From contig JAQTLU010000002.1 of assembly GCA_028714735.1 (NCBI GenBank), positions 1 through 64,000 on the forward strand: 64,000 bases of DNA, in the 5' to 3' direction. Source of the stretch: Gallionellaceae bacterium. Its GTDB lineage: Bacteria; Pseudomonadota; Gammaproteobacteria; Burkholderiales; Thiobacillaceae. The position numbers were made by a program, and so were the translations under genes. Below the pieces are notes generated by a model. The model was not told the origin of the DNA. It saw only the letters and a program-made list of their open reading frames with translations, and did not search any database. This document shows positions 28,327 through 37,465 of this stretch, in pieces. Every line of letters begins with the position of its first letter. Position 1 is the first letter of the stretch.

Positions 28327-30153
28327 ATGAACCGCTATCCTCTCTGGAAATACCTGGTCGTGGTCATCGCCCTGGTGATCGGCTTCCTGTACACCCTGCC
28401 CAACTTCTTCGGCGAGGTGCCGGCCGTTCAGGTGTCGCCCCTGCGCACGACCGAAAAGGTCGACACGGCCTTGATGAACAGGGTGGAACTGGCCCTCAAG
28501 CAGGCGGGCATCGCGACGGGCGGCCTCAAGATGGACGAGCGCAGCATCAAGGCCCGCTTCGCCAATACCGACACCCAGCTGAAGGCCAAGGATGCCCTGC
28601 AAGCCTCTCTGGGCAATGGCTACACCGTGGCCCTGAACCTGGTGCCGGCCTCGCCGGCCTGGCTCAGCAACCTCGGCGCGTTGCCGATGTATCTTGGCCT
28701 GGACCTGCGTGGCGGGGTGCATTTCCTGATGCAGGTGGACATGCCCAAGGCCCTGGAAAAGGCGGCCGAGCGTTACCAGGGCGACATCCGCACCCTGCTG
28801 CGCGAGAAGAAGGTGCGTTATGGCGGCATCGACCGTGAAGGCCAGGCCGTGGTGGTCCGCTTCAACGACGCCGCCACGCGCGACGAGGCGCGCAAGATCA
28901 TCGAGGCCAGCTACCCCGACCTGCAACTGGTCGACAGCGAGACCGCCGACGGCCAGGTGCTGACCGGGACGCTGAAGGAAACCGCCAAGAAGCAGACCCA
29001 GGAGTTCGCCCTGCAACAGAACCTGACCACCCTGCGCAACCGGGTCAACGAACTCGGCGTCGCCGAGCCGGTGATCCAGCAGCAGGGTGTCGACCGCGTG
29101 GTGGTGCAGTTGCCCGGCGTGCAGGATACCGCCAAGGCCAAGGAAATCCTCGGCCGCACGGCGACCCTGGAGGTGCGCATGGTCGACGAGGAGGTCATGC
29201 AGGATAGCGCCCGCGTCCAGGCCGCCACGACCGGCCAGGTGCCGTTCGGCGACGAGATCTACTACGAGCGCGACGGTCGTCCGGTACTGGTCAAGAAGAG
29301 CGTGGTGCTGACCGGCGACTACATCACCGATGCCCAGCCCGGCTTCGACAACAACGGCCAGTCCGCCGTGCACATCAACCTGGACGGCCGCGGCGCGCGC
29401 ATCTTCAAGAACGTGACGCGCGAGAACGTCGGCAAGCGCATGGCCATCCTGCTGGTCGAGAAGGGCAAGACCGAGGTGGTCACTGCCCCGGTCATCCGCG
29501 AGGAGATCGGCGGCGGCCGGGTCCAGATCACCGGCATGGATTCGGTCGAGGAATCGCGCGACGTCGCCCTGCTGCTGCGTGCCGGCGCCCTGGCGGCGCC
29601 GATGGAGATCGTCGAGGAACGCACGGTCGGCCCCAGCCTGGGCGCCGACAACATCGAGAAGGGCTTCAACTCGACCCTCTATGGTTTCGCCGCGATCGCC
29701 CTGTTCATGGTGATCTACTACCAGGCCTTCGGCTTCATCTCGATCCTGGCCCTGAGCACCAACATGTTCCTGCTGGTGGCCCTGCTGTCGATGCTGCAGG
29801 CCACCCTGACCCTCCCGGGTATCGCCGGTATCGCGTTGACCCTGGGTATGGCCATCGACGCCAACGTGATCATCGCCGAGCGCATCCGCGAGGAACTGCG
29901 CAACGGCAATTCACCGCAGGCAGCCATCAACGCCGGCTACGAGCGGGCCTGGGATACCATCCTGGACTCCAACGTCACCACCCTGATCGCCGGCGTCGCC
30001 CTGTTCTGGCTCGGCTCCGGCCCGGTGCGCGGCTTCGCCGTGGTGTTGTGCCTGGGTATCATGACCTCCATGTTCAGCGCGGTCACGATTTCCCGTGCCA
30101 TGGTCAATCTCACCTTCGGCCGGGCCAAGCGCCTGACCAAGGTCTCCATCTGA
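28327..30153 (+). CDS. secD: protein translocase subunit SecD
   Basis: 608 residues and six membrane segments. N-terminal TM1 (LVVVIALVIGFLYTLPNFF), large periplasmic P1 region (about 30-430), then the RND-type core with YLGLDLRGGVHFLMQV (D1 motif), GPSLGADNIEKGF (D4) and the TM4-6 region IALTLGMAIDANVIIAERIREE with the conserved Asp for proton flow. It powers late steps of protein export together with SecF. Ends 8 bases before secF. Confidence 0.98.
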   Translation: MNRYPLWKYLVVVIALVIGFLYTLPNFFGEVPAVQVSPLRTTEKVDTALMNRVELALKQAGIATGGLKMDERSIKARFANTDTQLKAKDALQASLGNGYTVALNLVPASPAWLSNLGALPMYLGLDLRGGVHFLMQVDMPKALEKAAERYQGDIRTLLREKKVRYGGIDREGQAVVVRFNDAATRDEARKIIEASYPDLQLVDSETADGQVLTGTLKETAKKQTQEFALQQNLTTLRNRVNELGVAEPVIQQQGVDRVVVQLPGVQDTAKAKEILGRTATLEVRMVDEEVMQDSARVQAATTGQVPFGDEIYYERDGRPVLVKKSVVLTGDYITDAQPGFDNNGQSAVHINLDGRGARIFKNVTRENVGKRMAILLVEKGKTEVVTAPVIREEIGGGRVQITGMDSVEESRDVALLLRAGALAAPMEIVEERTVGPSLGADNIEKGFNSTLYGFAAIALFMVIYYQAFGFISILALSTNMFLLVALLSMLQATLTLPGIAGIALTLGMAIDANVIIAERIREELRNGNSPQAAINAGYERAWDTILDSNVTTLIAGVALFWLGSGPVRGFAVVLCLGIMTSMFSAVTISRAMVNLTFGRAKRLTKVSI

Positions 30154-30161
30154 GGCAAGAC

Positions 30162-31094
30162 ATGATCGAACTGTTCCATCTCAAGCGCGATATCCCGTTC
30201 ATGCGCTATGCGCGCAGCACGATATATGTCTCGCTGTTCTTCATCGCTGCCTCGGTCCTGCTGCTGGCCACCAAGGGCCTCAACCTCGGGGTCGACTTCA
30301 CCGGCGGCACCGTCATGGAGATCGGCTATCCGACCACCGCCGATATCCCGGGCATCCGCGCCAACCTGGCCAAAAATGGTTATGCCGATGCCCAGGTACA
30401 GAACTTCGGCACCTCGACCGACGTGCTGATCCGGCTGCCGGTCAAGCAGGACGTGACCTCGGCACAACTGTCGGAAAAGGTGCTGACGGTGCTGAAGCAG
30501 GCCGATAGCCGCGCCGAACTGCGCCGGGTCGAGTTCGTCGGTCCCCAGATCGGCAGTGAATTGTACGCGGACGGTGCCCTGGCCTTGCTGGTGGTGTCCA
30601 TCGGCATCGCCCTCTATCTGGCCCTGCGTTTCGAATGGCGCTTCGCGGTGGGCGGCATCTTCGCCACCGCGCACGACGTGTTCATCGTGCTGGGCGTCTG
30701 GTCGCTGTTCCAGTGGGAGTTTTCCCTGACCATCCTGGCGGCGGTCCTGGCCATCCTGGGTTACTCCGTGAACGATACCGTGGTGGTGTTCGACCGGATC
30801 CGGGAGAACTTCAAGAAGACCCGCATGACCGACGTGGCGGCGATCATGGACAACGCCAAGACGCAGACCCTGTCGCGGACCGTGATCACCAGCGGCCTGA
30901 CCCAGTTGATGGTCCTGGCCATGCTGTTCCTGGGCGGCGAGGTGCTGTACGGCTTCGCCCTCGCCCTGACCATCGGCATCGTGGTCGGCACCTACTCCTC
31001 GGTGCTGGTGGCGAGCCCGATCGTGATGTGGCTGGGCGTCTCCCGCGAGGACTTCATCAAGCCGCCCAAGGAAGAGCCGGGCGCGATGGTCTGA
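30162..31094 (+). CDS. secF: protein translocase subunit SecF
   Basis: 310 residues and six membrane spans. It contains GVDFTGGTVMEIGY (family motif), VEFVGPQIGSEL, and the late segment ILGYSVNDTVVVFDRIREN with the conserved Asp/Arg. ATG at 30162 was chosen, 8 bases after the secD stop, with GAGG upstream. Works with SecD and YajC. Confidence 0.98.
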   Translation: MIELFHLKRDIPFMRYARSTIYVSLFFIAASVLLLATKGLNLGVDFTGGTVMEIGYPTTADIPGIRANLAKNGYADAQVQNFGTSTDVLIRLPVKQDVTSAQLSEKVLTVLKQADSRAELRRVEFVGPQIGSELYADGALALLVVSIGIALYLALRFEWRFAVGGIFATAHDVFIVLGVWSLFQWEFSLTILAAVLAILGYSVNDTVVVFDRIRENFKKTRMTDVAAIMDNAKTQTLSRTVITSGLTQLMVLAMLFLGGEVLYGFALALTIGIVVGTYSSVLVASPIVMWLGVSREDFIKPPKEEPGAMV

Positions 31095-31116
31095 CGCCGT
31101 CGCCGCGGATTCGACC

Positions 31117-31755
31117 ATGGAAGTCCTGGCCCAGCTCATCGACCTCTTCCTGCACCTGGACAGGCATCTTGCCCTGTTCGTCGAGCAGTACGGGGTCTGG
31201 GTCTACGCCTTGCTGTTCCTGATCGTGTTCATGGAAACCGGCTTCGTGGTCACCCCCTTCCTGCCCGGCGACTCCCTGCTCTTCGTGGCCGGCGCGGTGG
31301 CCGCGGCAGGCGGCATGGCGCTGCCCCTGGTCATCCTGACCCTGGTCGTCGCCGCCCTGTCCGGCGACAACGTCAACTACTGGATCGGCCGCCTGGTCGG
31401 GCCGCGCCTGTTCCGGTTCGAGGGCAGCCGCTGGCTGAAGCAGGAAAATCTCGACCGCACCCACGCCTTCATGGAACGGCACGGCGCCAAGGCCATCATC
31501 ATCGCCCGCTTCGTGCCCATCGTGCGCACCTTCGTCCCCTTCGTATGCGGGCTTGGCCGGCTGACCTATGTCCGTTTTCTCGGTTTTTCGGTCATCGGCG
31601 CGCTGTTGTGGGTCGGCCTGCTGGTGCCGGCCGGCTACTTCTTCGGCAATCTGGCCGTGGTCAAGAACAACCTCTCCATCGTGATCATGCTGATCGTATT
31701 CCTGTCGCTGCTGCCCGGCGTGCTGGAATACCTGCGCAGCCGCCGCCCGGCCTGA
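31117..31755 (+). CDS. DedA family membrane protein
   Basis: 212 residues. Typical DedA landmarks: FMETGFVVTPFLPGDSLLFVAGAVAA, YWIGRLVGPRLF, FMERHGAKAIIIARFVPIVRTFVPFVCG. The conserved Glu, Asp and Arg residues of the DedA/VTT fold are visible. Members of this family flip lipids such as undecaprenyl phosphate or phosphatidylethanolamine, or keep the proton motive force; this one cannot be assigned further. It follows secF by 22 bases and may be cotranscribed. Confidence 0.93.
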   Translation: MEVLAQLIDLFLHLDRHLALFVEQYGVWVYALLFLIVFMETGFVVTPFLPGDSLLFVAGAVAAAGGMALPLVILTLVVAALSGDNVNYWIGRLVGPRLFRFEGSRWLKQENLDRTHAFMERHGAKAIIIARFVPIVRTFVPFVCGLGRLTYVRFLGFSVIGALLWVGLLVPAGYFFGNLAVVKNNLSIVIMLIVFLSLLPGVLEYLRSRRPA

Positions 31756-31839
31756 CCCGCCCTCGCCCCTGCCTGCAGAGGCCTAAAGTTTCATGCCGCG
31801 GTGCCGATAAACTCGTGCTGACACTCGAGGCCGAATCGG

Positions 31840-33156
31840 ATGGCTGTGGCCCCTCGGAAACAACTGGAAGCGGGAACAAACGGTGATTGCCTGACCGGCC
31901 TGCTCGGCAGAGGGGCTTGCGGCGCCCTGTTGACCCGCCTGATTGCCGATATGCCTGGCCGGGCTCGGCCGGCGGCCGTGCTCTGGATCGATATCGACCG
32001 CTTCCGCCAGATCAACAATTCCTTCGGCTATGCCGTGGGTGACAAGGTACTGGTCGAACTGGTCGGCCGGCTGGACCGGGCCCGGCCCGCTCAGGCGACC
32101 CTGGCCCGCATGGGTGCCGACGAATTCGTCATGCTGTTGCCGCAGGCCGGCCGGGACGATGCGGAACAACTCGGGCGGAAGTTGGTGAGCGCGATCCATC
32201 AGCCGCTGGGCATCGGGGTGACGCGCATGCGGCCCTCCGCGAGCGTGGGGATCGCCATCGCCCAGCCTGGGGAAGATGCCCATGAATTGCTCGAGCGGGC
32301 CAATCACGCCATGGTCGAGGCGAAGCGCGAAGGTGGCGGCAGACACTTCCTGGCGCTCGATGCGACCCTGCCGGCGCGGGACGGCAAATACCTGGCGCGG
32401 GAAGAACTGGCCATCGAGGAAATCCTGCATCGCGCCCTGGAGATGGGCGGGCTCTATCTCGATTACCAGCCCATCGTCCGGATCACGGACGGCCGGACGC
32501 TGGCGGTCGAGGCCTTGATGCGCTGCCGGGTCGATGGCCGGCAGATGGCGCCGGGGCGGTTCATCCCGGTGGCGGAAAAGACCGGCCTGATCAGCCACCT
32601 GGGCGACTGGAGCCTGGTGACCGCGGCCGAATTCGTCAGCCGCCTGCATGCCCGGGGACTCGACCTGAAGGTGGCGGTGAACGTATCCCGGGTGCAGCTG
32701 CAGAGCCAGAACTTTGCCAAGTCGCTGCATGGCGTCATCGCCTATACCGGCATCGATCCCGGCCTGCTGGAACTGGAAATCACCGAGTCGCTGCTCATGG
32801 ATGGCTCGGAACAGGTGCGCAGGAATGTGCGCGCCGCGGTGGCGGCCGGTTTTCCGCTCGCCCTGGACGACTTCGGCACCGGCTATTCCAGTCTGGCCTG
32901 CCTGAAGGACATGCCGGTGGCCAAGATCAAGCTGGACCGCGCCTTCGTCATGGACCTGCCCCAGGACATGCGCTCCTTCGGCGTCGCCAGGGCGGTCGCG
33001 CAACTGGCGCACGACCTCGGCATCAGCGTGGTGGCGGAGGGCGTGGAAACCGAGCAGCAGCTGCTGTTGTTGCAGGAGGCCGGAATCACCCAGATACAGG
33101 GCTTCCATATCGCCCGACCGATGGGCGAGGCCGATCTGATCGACTGGCTGGCATAA
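31840..33156 (+). CDS. EAL phosphodiesterase with degenerate GGDEF domain
   Basis: 438 residues without membrane span or sensor domain. The GGDEF half (about 15-175) reads MGADEFVMLLPQ: the second Gly is missing, so cyclase activity is doubtful and the domain may bind GTP as a regulator. The EAL half (about 185-435) keeps AVEALMRCR, NVSRVQLQS, LELEITESLLM, LDDFGTGYSSLACLKDMPVAKIKLD and AEGVETEQQ, so it should hydrolyse c-di-GMP. The stop codon is directly followed by the start of the HDOD gene, so the two are translationally linked. Confidence 0.92.
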   Translation: MAVAPRKQLEAGTNGDCLTGLLGRGACGALLTRLIADMPGRARPAAVLWIDIDRFRQINNSFGYAVGDKVLVELVGRLDRARPAQATLARMGADEFVMLLPQAGRDDAEQLGRKLVSAIHQPLGIGVTRMRPSASVGIAIAQPGEDAHELLERANHAMVEAKREGGGRHFLALDATLPARDGKYLAREELAIEEILHRALEMGGLYLDYQPIVRITDGRTLAVEALMRCRVDGRQMAPGRFIPVAEKTGLISHLGDWSLVTAAEFVSRLHARGLDLKVAVNVSRVQLQSQNFAKSLHGVIAYTGIDPGLLELEITESLLMDGSEQVRRNVRAAVAAGFPLALDDFGTGYSSLACLKDMPVAKIKLDRAFVMDLPQDMRSFGVARAVAQLAHDLGISVVAEGVETEQQLLLLQEAGITQIQGFHIARPMGEADLIDWLA

Positions 33157-34059
33157 ATGGACGACATTTCCTCCTTCCCGGCCGACGAAAACGCCGACCT
33201 GGCGCTGGACAGCCAACTGGAGGCGTCATTGCGGGAGATCGGCATCCCGCCCAGGCCGCGCATACTCGAACTGATCGTCCTGGAGGCGCGGGCGGGCGAG
33301 CCCGATTTCAATTATCTGGCCGAGCTGATCCAGGCCGACGTGGCCCTGGCGGCGGGCCTGATCAAGGTGGCCAATTCGCCCTTCCTCGGCTACCGGCAGA
33401 AGACCCGCAATGTTCGCGGCGCCCTGATGATGCTGGGCCTGCGGGCCGCGGCCAATGCCGTGGCCGGCCTGGTCATGCGGCGGGTATTTCCGCCGACGCC
33501 GCAGCTGGAACGGTTCTGGGACGCCTCGCAGCGCACCGGCGAGCTTGCTGCCTGGCTGGTCAAGCGCCTGGGCACGCGCTATGGCGTGACCACCGAGGAT
33601 GCCTACACCTTCGGCCTGTTCCGGGATTGCGGCATTCCCATCATGATGCGCCGGTTCAACGGCTATGCCGGGGTGTTGGCGCGGGCGAACGAGAGCGACA
33701 GCCAGTCGTTTACCGAGGTGGAGGCGTCCGGGATGCCGACCAACCATGCCGTGGTCGGCGGCCTGATGGCCCAGAGCTGGTGGTTGCCGGAGGATATCTG
33801 CGTGGCGCTACGGCGCCACCACGACCCGGCGATACTGGTCGAACCGGTCCGGGATGCGACCGGCGCCAGTTGTCGCCAGGTGGCCCTGGCGCAACTGGCC
33901 GAAAGGCTGCACCAGGAGATTACCGGCCAGAACCAGACCCGCGAGTGGGGCAAGCTGGGCGCCCCCTGCCTGACGGTGCTGGGGCTGGCCGAGGCGGACC
34001 TGGCCGAACTGGAGCGCGATGCCCGGGAATTCCTGGCCGAACTGGTCAACACCCTCTGA
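33157..34059 (+). CDS. HDOD domain protein
   Basis: 300 residues. HDOD domain (about 20-220): IPPRPRILELIVLEARAGEPDF, LIKVANSPFLGYRQKTRNVRGALMMLGL, YTFGLFRDCGIPIMMRRFNGY, MPTNHAVVGGLMAQSWWLPEDICVALRRHH. HDOD proteins are catalytically degenerate HD relatives used as signalling adaptors. No second domain is obvious in the C-terminal 70 residues. It starts at the base after the stop of the EAL gene. It ends 9 bases before the convergent FixH-like gene. Confidence 0.9.
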   Translation: MDDISSFPADENADLALDSQLEASLREIGIPPRPRILELIVLEARAGEPDFNYLAELIQADVALAAGLIKVANSPFLGYRQKTRNVRGALMMLGLRAAANAVAGLVMRRVFPPTPQLERFWDASQRTGELAAWLVKRLGTRYGVTTEDAYTFGLFRDCGIPIMMRRFNGYAGVLARANESDSQSFTEVEASGMPTNHAVVGGLMAQSWWLPEDICVALRRHHDPAILVEPVRDATGASCRQVALAQLAERLHQEITGQNQTREWGKLGAPCLTVLGLAEADLAELERDAREFLAELVNTL

Positions 34060-34068
34060 CGGCGGCGT

Positions 34069-34842
34069 TCAGCGAACTTCCAGCGAGTGTTCCAGTACGA
34101 TGGTGTCCTGGCCCTGGGCAAGCTGCAGGTTGGCGACCCAGACCCCTGCGGCCAGGCCTTGCAGGGTGCCATGATAGCCGTCGGCCGCACCGGACAGCAC
34201 CTGCTTGGCCAGGCTGGGCTGGCCGGGGCGGTTCAATGCCAGGGTGACCGCCACCGCCGCCACCGGCCGTCCGGTCGCGTCGATGATGTGCACAGAGATG
34301 GGCGCCGGATCGCCGGCATGCAATTCCGCCAGTCCGTCCACCTCGACGTGCCAGCCCAGCCTGGCCAGTTTGTTCGTCATGTTGAGATGAGGGCCGATGC
34401 CCTTGGCGGCGTCCTCCTGATGCTCCACCACGCCGGCAAAGCCGGTATGGATGGTTTTGCCCTTGGCATTGGGCAGCAATAGCTGGGTGACGGCGGGCGG
34501 CAGCCCCTGCTTCGCGATGTAGACCAGGTTGCCCATGACAACCATCAACAACAGGAAGAACCCGATCAGCAGCTTGGGCGCCCAGTGCATCCGGCCTTCG
34601 CGTTTGGCCTTGGGGCTGTTCGGCATACCCAGCAGGACCGCGACGGTGGGGTAGGCGATGATGTGCATGGTCACCACGTCGAGGCCGACCGGATGGCTGA
34701 TGGCATAGATCAGATAGCCGAAGGTGGGGACCGCTGCCGCGATCACGGCAGCCCAGAAATTGGACAGCCGGGCGAGGCGGCCGACGGCATAGAGGACGGC
34801 GGTCAGCAGCATGCCGCCGAAGATGGTGATCAACAGGCTCAT
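34069..34842 (-). CDS. FixH-like cbb3 oxidase assembly protein, long form
   Basis: 257 residues. Three to four membrane spans at the N-terminus (FGGMLLTAVLYAVGRLA, AAVIAAAVPTFGYLIYAI, IIAYPTVAVLLG) precede the FixH core: a span LLIGFFLLLMVVMGNLVYIAKQG and a periplasmic beta domain (ISVHIIDATGRPVAAVAVTLALNRPG, YHGTLQGLAAGVWVANLQ). Classical FixH is about 150-170 residues with one span, so the front 90 residues are extra. Overlaps ccoG by 4 bases (ATGA). FixH helps cbb3 maturation with FixG (CcoG) and FixI; no ccoI or ccoS is in this window. Confidence 0.78.
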   Translation of the reverse strand: MSLLITIFGGMLLTAVLYAVGRLARLSNFWAAVIAAAVPTFGYLIYAISHPVGLDVVTMHIIAYPTVAVLLGMPNSPKAKREGRMHWAPKLLIGFFLLLMVVMGNLVYIAKQGLPPAVTQLLLPNAKGKTIHTGFAGVVEHQEDAAKGIGPHLNMTNKLARLGWHVEVDGLAELHAGDPAPISVHIIDATGRPVAAVAVTLALNRPGQPSLAKQVLSGAADGYHGTLQGLAAGVWVANLQLAQGQDTIVLEHSLEVR

Positions 34843-36284
34843 TGGTTGTGCTCGGTAAAGAAGCGGGCTGGATCGACCATGTTTTCGCCGGCCCGGTTGC
34901 TGATCACGAAGTCGAAGTTGTGCATCTGCTTCGCTTTGTCCGGGTCCAGGGTCACGCTGGCCTGGATGATGACGCTCTTGCCGTTGCGGATGCTGACCTG
35001 GCGGAAGTTGCCCAGGTCCAGGGCGCCCTCGGGCAGCCCCTTGGCGGAGATGGAGTAGACCTCTTCCCGGCCGGAGATGTTGGTCAGCCGGATCTGGTAG
35101 CGGTTGCGTATGTGGCCGTCGGACAGCATGACATAGAGCGGCTGCCGGATCTGCTGGATGCTGTGCTCGAAACTGGCGCGATGGCTGATGTCGTAGAACA
35201 GGTAGGCGGTCATCAGGATGATGGAGATGCCCCAGCCGATCACCTTCAGGCGCTTCCAGTCCAGGAACGGGGCGACCGGTTCGGCGCTGGTCAGATTGGT
35301 TTCCGAATCGTAGCGGACCAGGCCGCGCGGATAGCCCATCTTGTCCATGATGGTGTTGCAGGCATCGACGCACAGGCCGCAGGAAATGCAGGTGTACTGG
35401 AGGCCGTTGCGGATGTCGATGCCGACCGGGCAGACCTGTACGCACAGATTGCAGTCGATGCAGTCGCCGTAGCCGGCATAGCGGCGGTCATCGTAGCTGC
35501 GCATGCCGGCACGGGCGATCGCGCGGCCCTTTTCCCGCTCGCCGCGGGTCCGGTCGTAATGCACCGTCATCGTCTCGGCATCGTACATCGCGCTCTGGAA
35601 GCGGCCGTACGGGCAGATGAAGGTACACACGTGTTCACGCAAGGTGCCGGCAGCCAGATAGGTCGAGACGGTCAGGGCCAGGGTGGTGATATAGGCAGCG
35701 GCGGGGGCCTGGCCGGTGAAGAAATGGGCCAGCAGGTCCGGCGCATAGCCGAAATAGAGGACGAAGGTCATCGCCGTCCAGAACGACAGCAGGACGAACA
35801 TCAGCTTGGTGCCGCCGACCTTGAGCAGTTTTTCCCGGTCGCTCCAGGGCTGGCGGTAAAGGCGCAGGCGGGCCGGCCGTTCGCCCTGGAACCAGTGCTC
35901 GATCCACATGAAGGCATCGGTCCAGATGGTCTGGAAGCAGAAATAGCCGCAGAATGCCCGGCCGGCCAGGGCGGTGATGAAAAACAGGACCGCCGCCGCG
36001 ATGAACAGCAGGATCGATAGCCAGAAGATGTCCTGCGGATAGACCGTCAGGCCGAACAGGAAGTAGCGCCGGCCCGGAATGTCGAACAGGATGGCCTGGG
36101 AGGGAGCGCCGAGGCGGTCCCAGGGCAACCAGGGCAGCAGGAAATAGACCGCGAAGCTGACCAGCAGGAGGGCATTCTTGAAATTGCGAAAGGCGCCCTT
36201 GATCGAGCGTGGCATGACCGGGATACGATTGAAGTAGAGTTCCTGGCCTTGTACTTGATTGTCCACGATGCTTACCTGATTCAA
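34839..36284 (-). CDS. ccoG: cbb3 oxidase accessory ferredoxin-like protein CcoG
   Basis: 481 residues. Five membrane spans, then two [4Fe-4S] motifs (CIDCNLCVQVCPVGI and CISCGLCVDACN) and a periplasmic C-terminal immunoglobulin-like domain with YQIRLTNISGREEVY. CcoG/RdxA/FixG takes part in copper reduction and assembly of cbb3 oxidase. The outermost start is TTG (36284); GTG at 36266 is also possible. It follows the ccoP terminator, so it is expressed either by read-through or from its own promoter. Confidence 0.95.
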   Translation of the reverse strand: MNQVSIVDNQVQGQELYFNRIPVMPRSIKGAFRNFKNALLLVSFAVYFLLPWLPWDRLGAPSQAILFDIPGRRYFLFGLTVYPQDIFWLSILLFIAAAVLFFITALAGRAFCGYFCFQTIWTDAFMWIEHWFQGERPARLRLYRQPWSDREKLLKVGGTKLMFVLLSFWTAMTFVLYFGYAPDLLAHFFTGQAPAAAYITTLALTVSTYLAAGTLREHVCTFICPYGRFQSAMYDAETMTVHYDRTRGEREKGRAIARAGMRSYDDRRYAGYGDCIDCNLCVQVCPVGIDIRNGLQYTCISCGLCVDACNTIMDKMGYPRGLVRYDSETNLTSAEPVAPFLDWKRLKVIGWGISIILMTAYLFYDISHRASFEHSIQQIRQPLYVMLSDGHIRNRYQIRLTNISGREEVYSISAKGLPEGALDLGNFRQVSIRNGKSVIIQASVTLDPDKAKQMHNFDFVISNRAGENMVDPARFFTEHNQ

Positions 36285-36297
36285 CCCTGCAATGGAA

Positions 36298-36319
36298 AAG
36301 CCCCGGCGTGCCGGGGCTT
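36298..36319 (-). terminator. rho-independent terminator after ccoP
   Basis: Perfect 9-bp stem AAGCCCCGG / CCGGGGCTT with a 4-base loop, followed on the minus strand by TTTTCC. It lies 39 bases past the ccoP stop and before ccoG. Confidence 0.85.
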
Positions 36320-36357
36320 AGCGAGCACGGGCGTTGCCGCCCGATGCCTATCGGTAG

Positions 36358-37278
36358 TTACTTGCCACCGCCCAACTCATGTACGTAGACGGTCAGCAGC
36401 TTGATTTGTTCCTGATTCAGACGGCCTTCCCAGGTCGGCATGACGCCCTTGCTGAGACCGCCGGTGATCACCTTCTCGACCTCCGCCAGCTTGCCGGCAT
36501 CATCGGCGGCGCCCGGCACGTTGGCCCACAGCCAGACCTTGTCGGTCAGGTTGGCCGAACCGATGTCCTGGCGGCCCTTGGCGTCGTCGCCATGGCAGTA
36601 GAAGCAGGCAGCGGTGTTGGAATGGAACAGATCCTTGCCTTGCGCGGCCAGGGCGGCATCGGCGTGGTTGCCGGACAGCGAGAGCACGTAGCTGGCCAGG
36701 GCCTTGATCTGGCCGGCGTCGAGCGCTTCGGCAAAGGGCGGCATGTAGCCGTGCCGACCCTTGGTGATGGTTTCCTGGATCTTTTCGTAGCTGCCGCCAT
36801 AGATCCAGTTGTCATCGGCCAGGTTGGGGTAGGAGCCGATCTTGCCGCCGCCGCCGGACTGGTGGCAGGCCGCGCAGTTGTCGGCGAACAGCGGCTTGCC
36901 GGCCGAGGTCACGAAGCTGGACAGTTCGGGGTCCTTGCTGATCTTGTCGAACGGCAGGCTGGCCAGCTTGTCGAAATAGGGCTTCTGCATCACCGCCGCT
37001 TCCTGGGTCTCCCTGAGCAGCTTGGCACGGGTGTTCCAGTGCCAGGATTCATTCTGGCCCTCGGCGTTGGTATAGGTGATGTTGCCGAAGACGCCGGGCA
37101 GAAAACCCTTGCCGATCGGCCAGGACGGATAGATCAGCCAGTAGACGACGGCGAATACGATGGTGGCGTAGAAGCCATAGATCCACCACGCCGGCAGGGG
37201 GTTGTTGTATTCCTGCAGGGTGTCGTCCCAGACGTGGCCGGTGGTCTGGGGGCCCTGGTTTTGCACGTTTTCAGCCAT
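36358..37278 (-). CDS. ccoP: cbb3-type cytochrome c oxidase di-haem subunit III
   Basis: 306 residues. N-terminal membrane anchor (WWIYGFYATIVFAVVYWLIY), then two cytochrome c domains with haem motifs CAACH (near 136) and CFYCH (near 225), each with later Met ligands (GYMPPF, GVMPTWEG). It feeds electrons to CcoO/CcoN at the periplasmic face. Start overlaps ccoQ by 8 bases. Confidence 0.97.
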   Translation of the reverse strand: MAENVQNQGPQTTGHVWDDTLQEYNNPLPAWWIYGFYATIVFAVVYWLIYPSWPIGKGFLPGVFGNITYTNAEGQNESWHWNTRAKLLRETQEAAVMQKPYFDKLASLPFDKISKDPELSSFVTSAGKPLFADNCAACHQSGGGGKIGSYPNLADDNWIYGGSYEKIQETITKGRHGYMPPFAEALDAGQIKALASYVLSLSGNHADAALAAQGKDLFHSNTAACFYCHGDDAKGRQDIGSANLTDKVWLWANVPGAADDAGKLAEVEKVITGGLSKGVMPTWEGRLNQEQIKLLTVYVHELGGGK

Positions 37279-37465
37279 TGGACTTGTCCTTCGCTTCTTG
37301 ATCCAGATCGTCGTCTAGAAAGGGAATGTTCTTGTGCGCTTCCATTTGCTCACCGCGCTTCTTGCCGCCTGCGTAAACCCACAGCACGATCAGGCAGAAG
37401 GTGATGAAGAAGATGAGCAGCCCAAGCGGCTTGGAATTCTCCGGTTGGGCCAGCCATGACAACAT
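37271..37465 (-). CDS. ccoQ: cbb3-type oxidase subunit CcoQ
   Basis: 64 residues. One membrane span (LGLLIFFITFCLIVLWVYA), then a basic stretch (GGKKRGEQ) and an acidic end with NIPFLDDDLDQ. It stabilises the oxidase complex. Start overlaps the ccoO stop (ATGA); the end overlaps ccoP. A second CcoQ-like gene is at 4007-4186. Confidence 0.93.
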   Translation of the reverse strand: MLSWLAQPENSKPLGLLIFFITFCLIVLWVYAGGKKRGEQMEAHKNIPFLDDDLDQEAKDKSNG

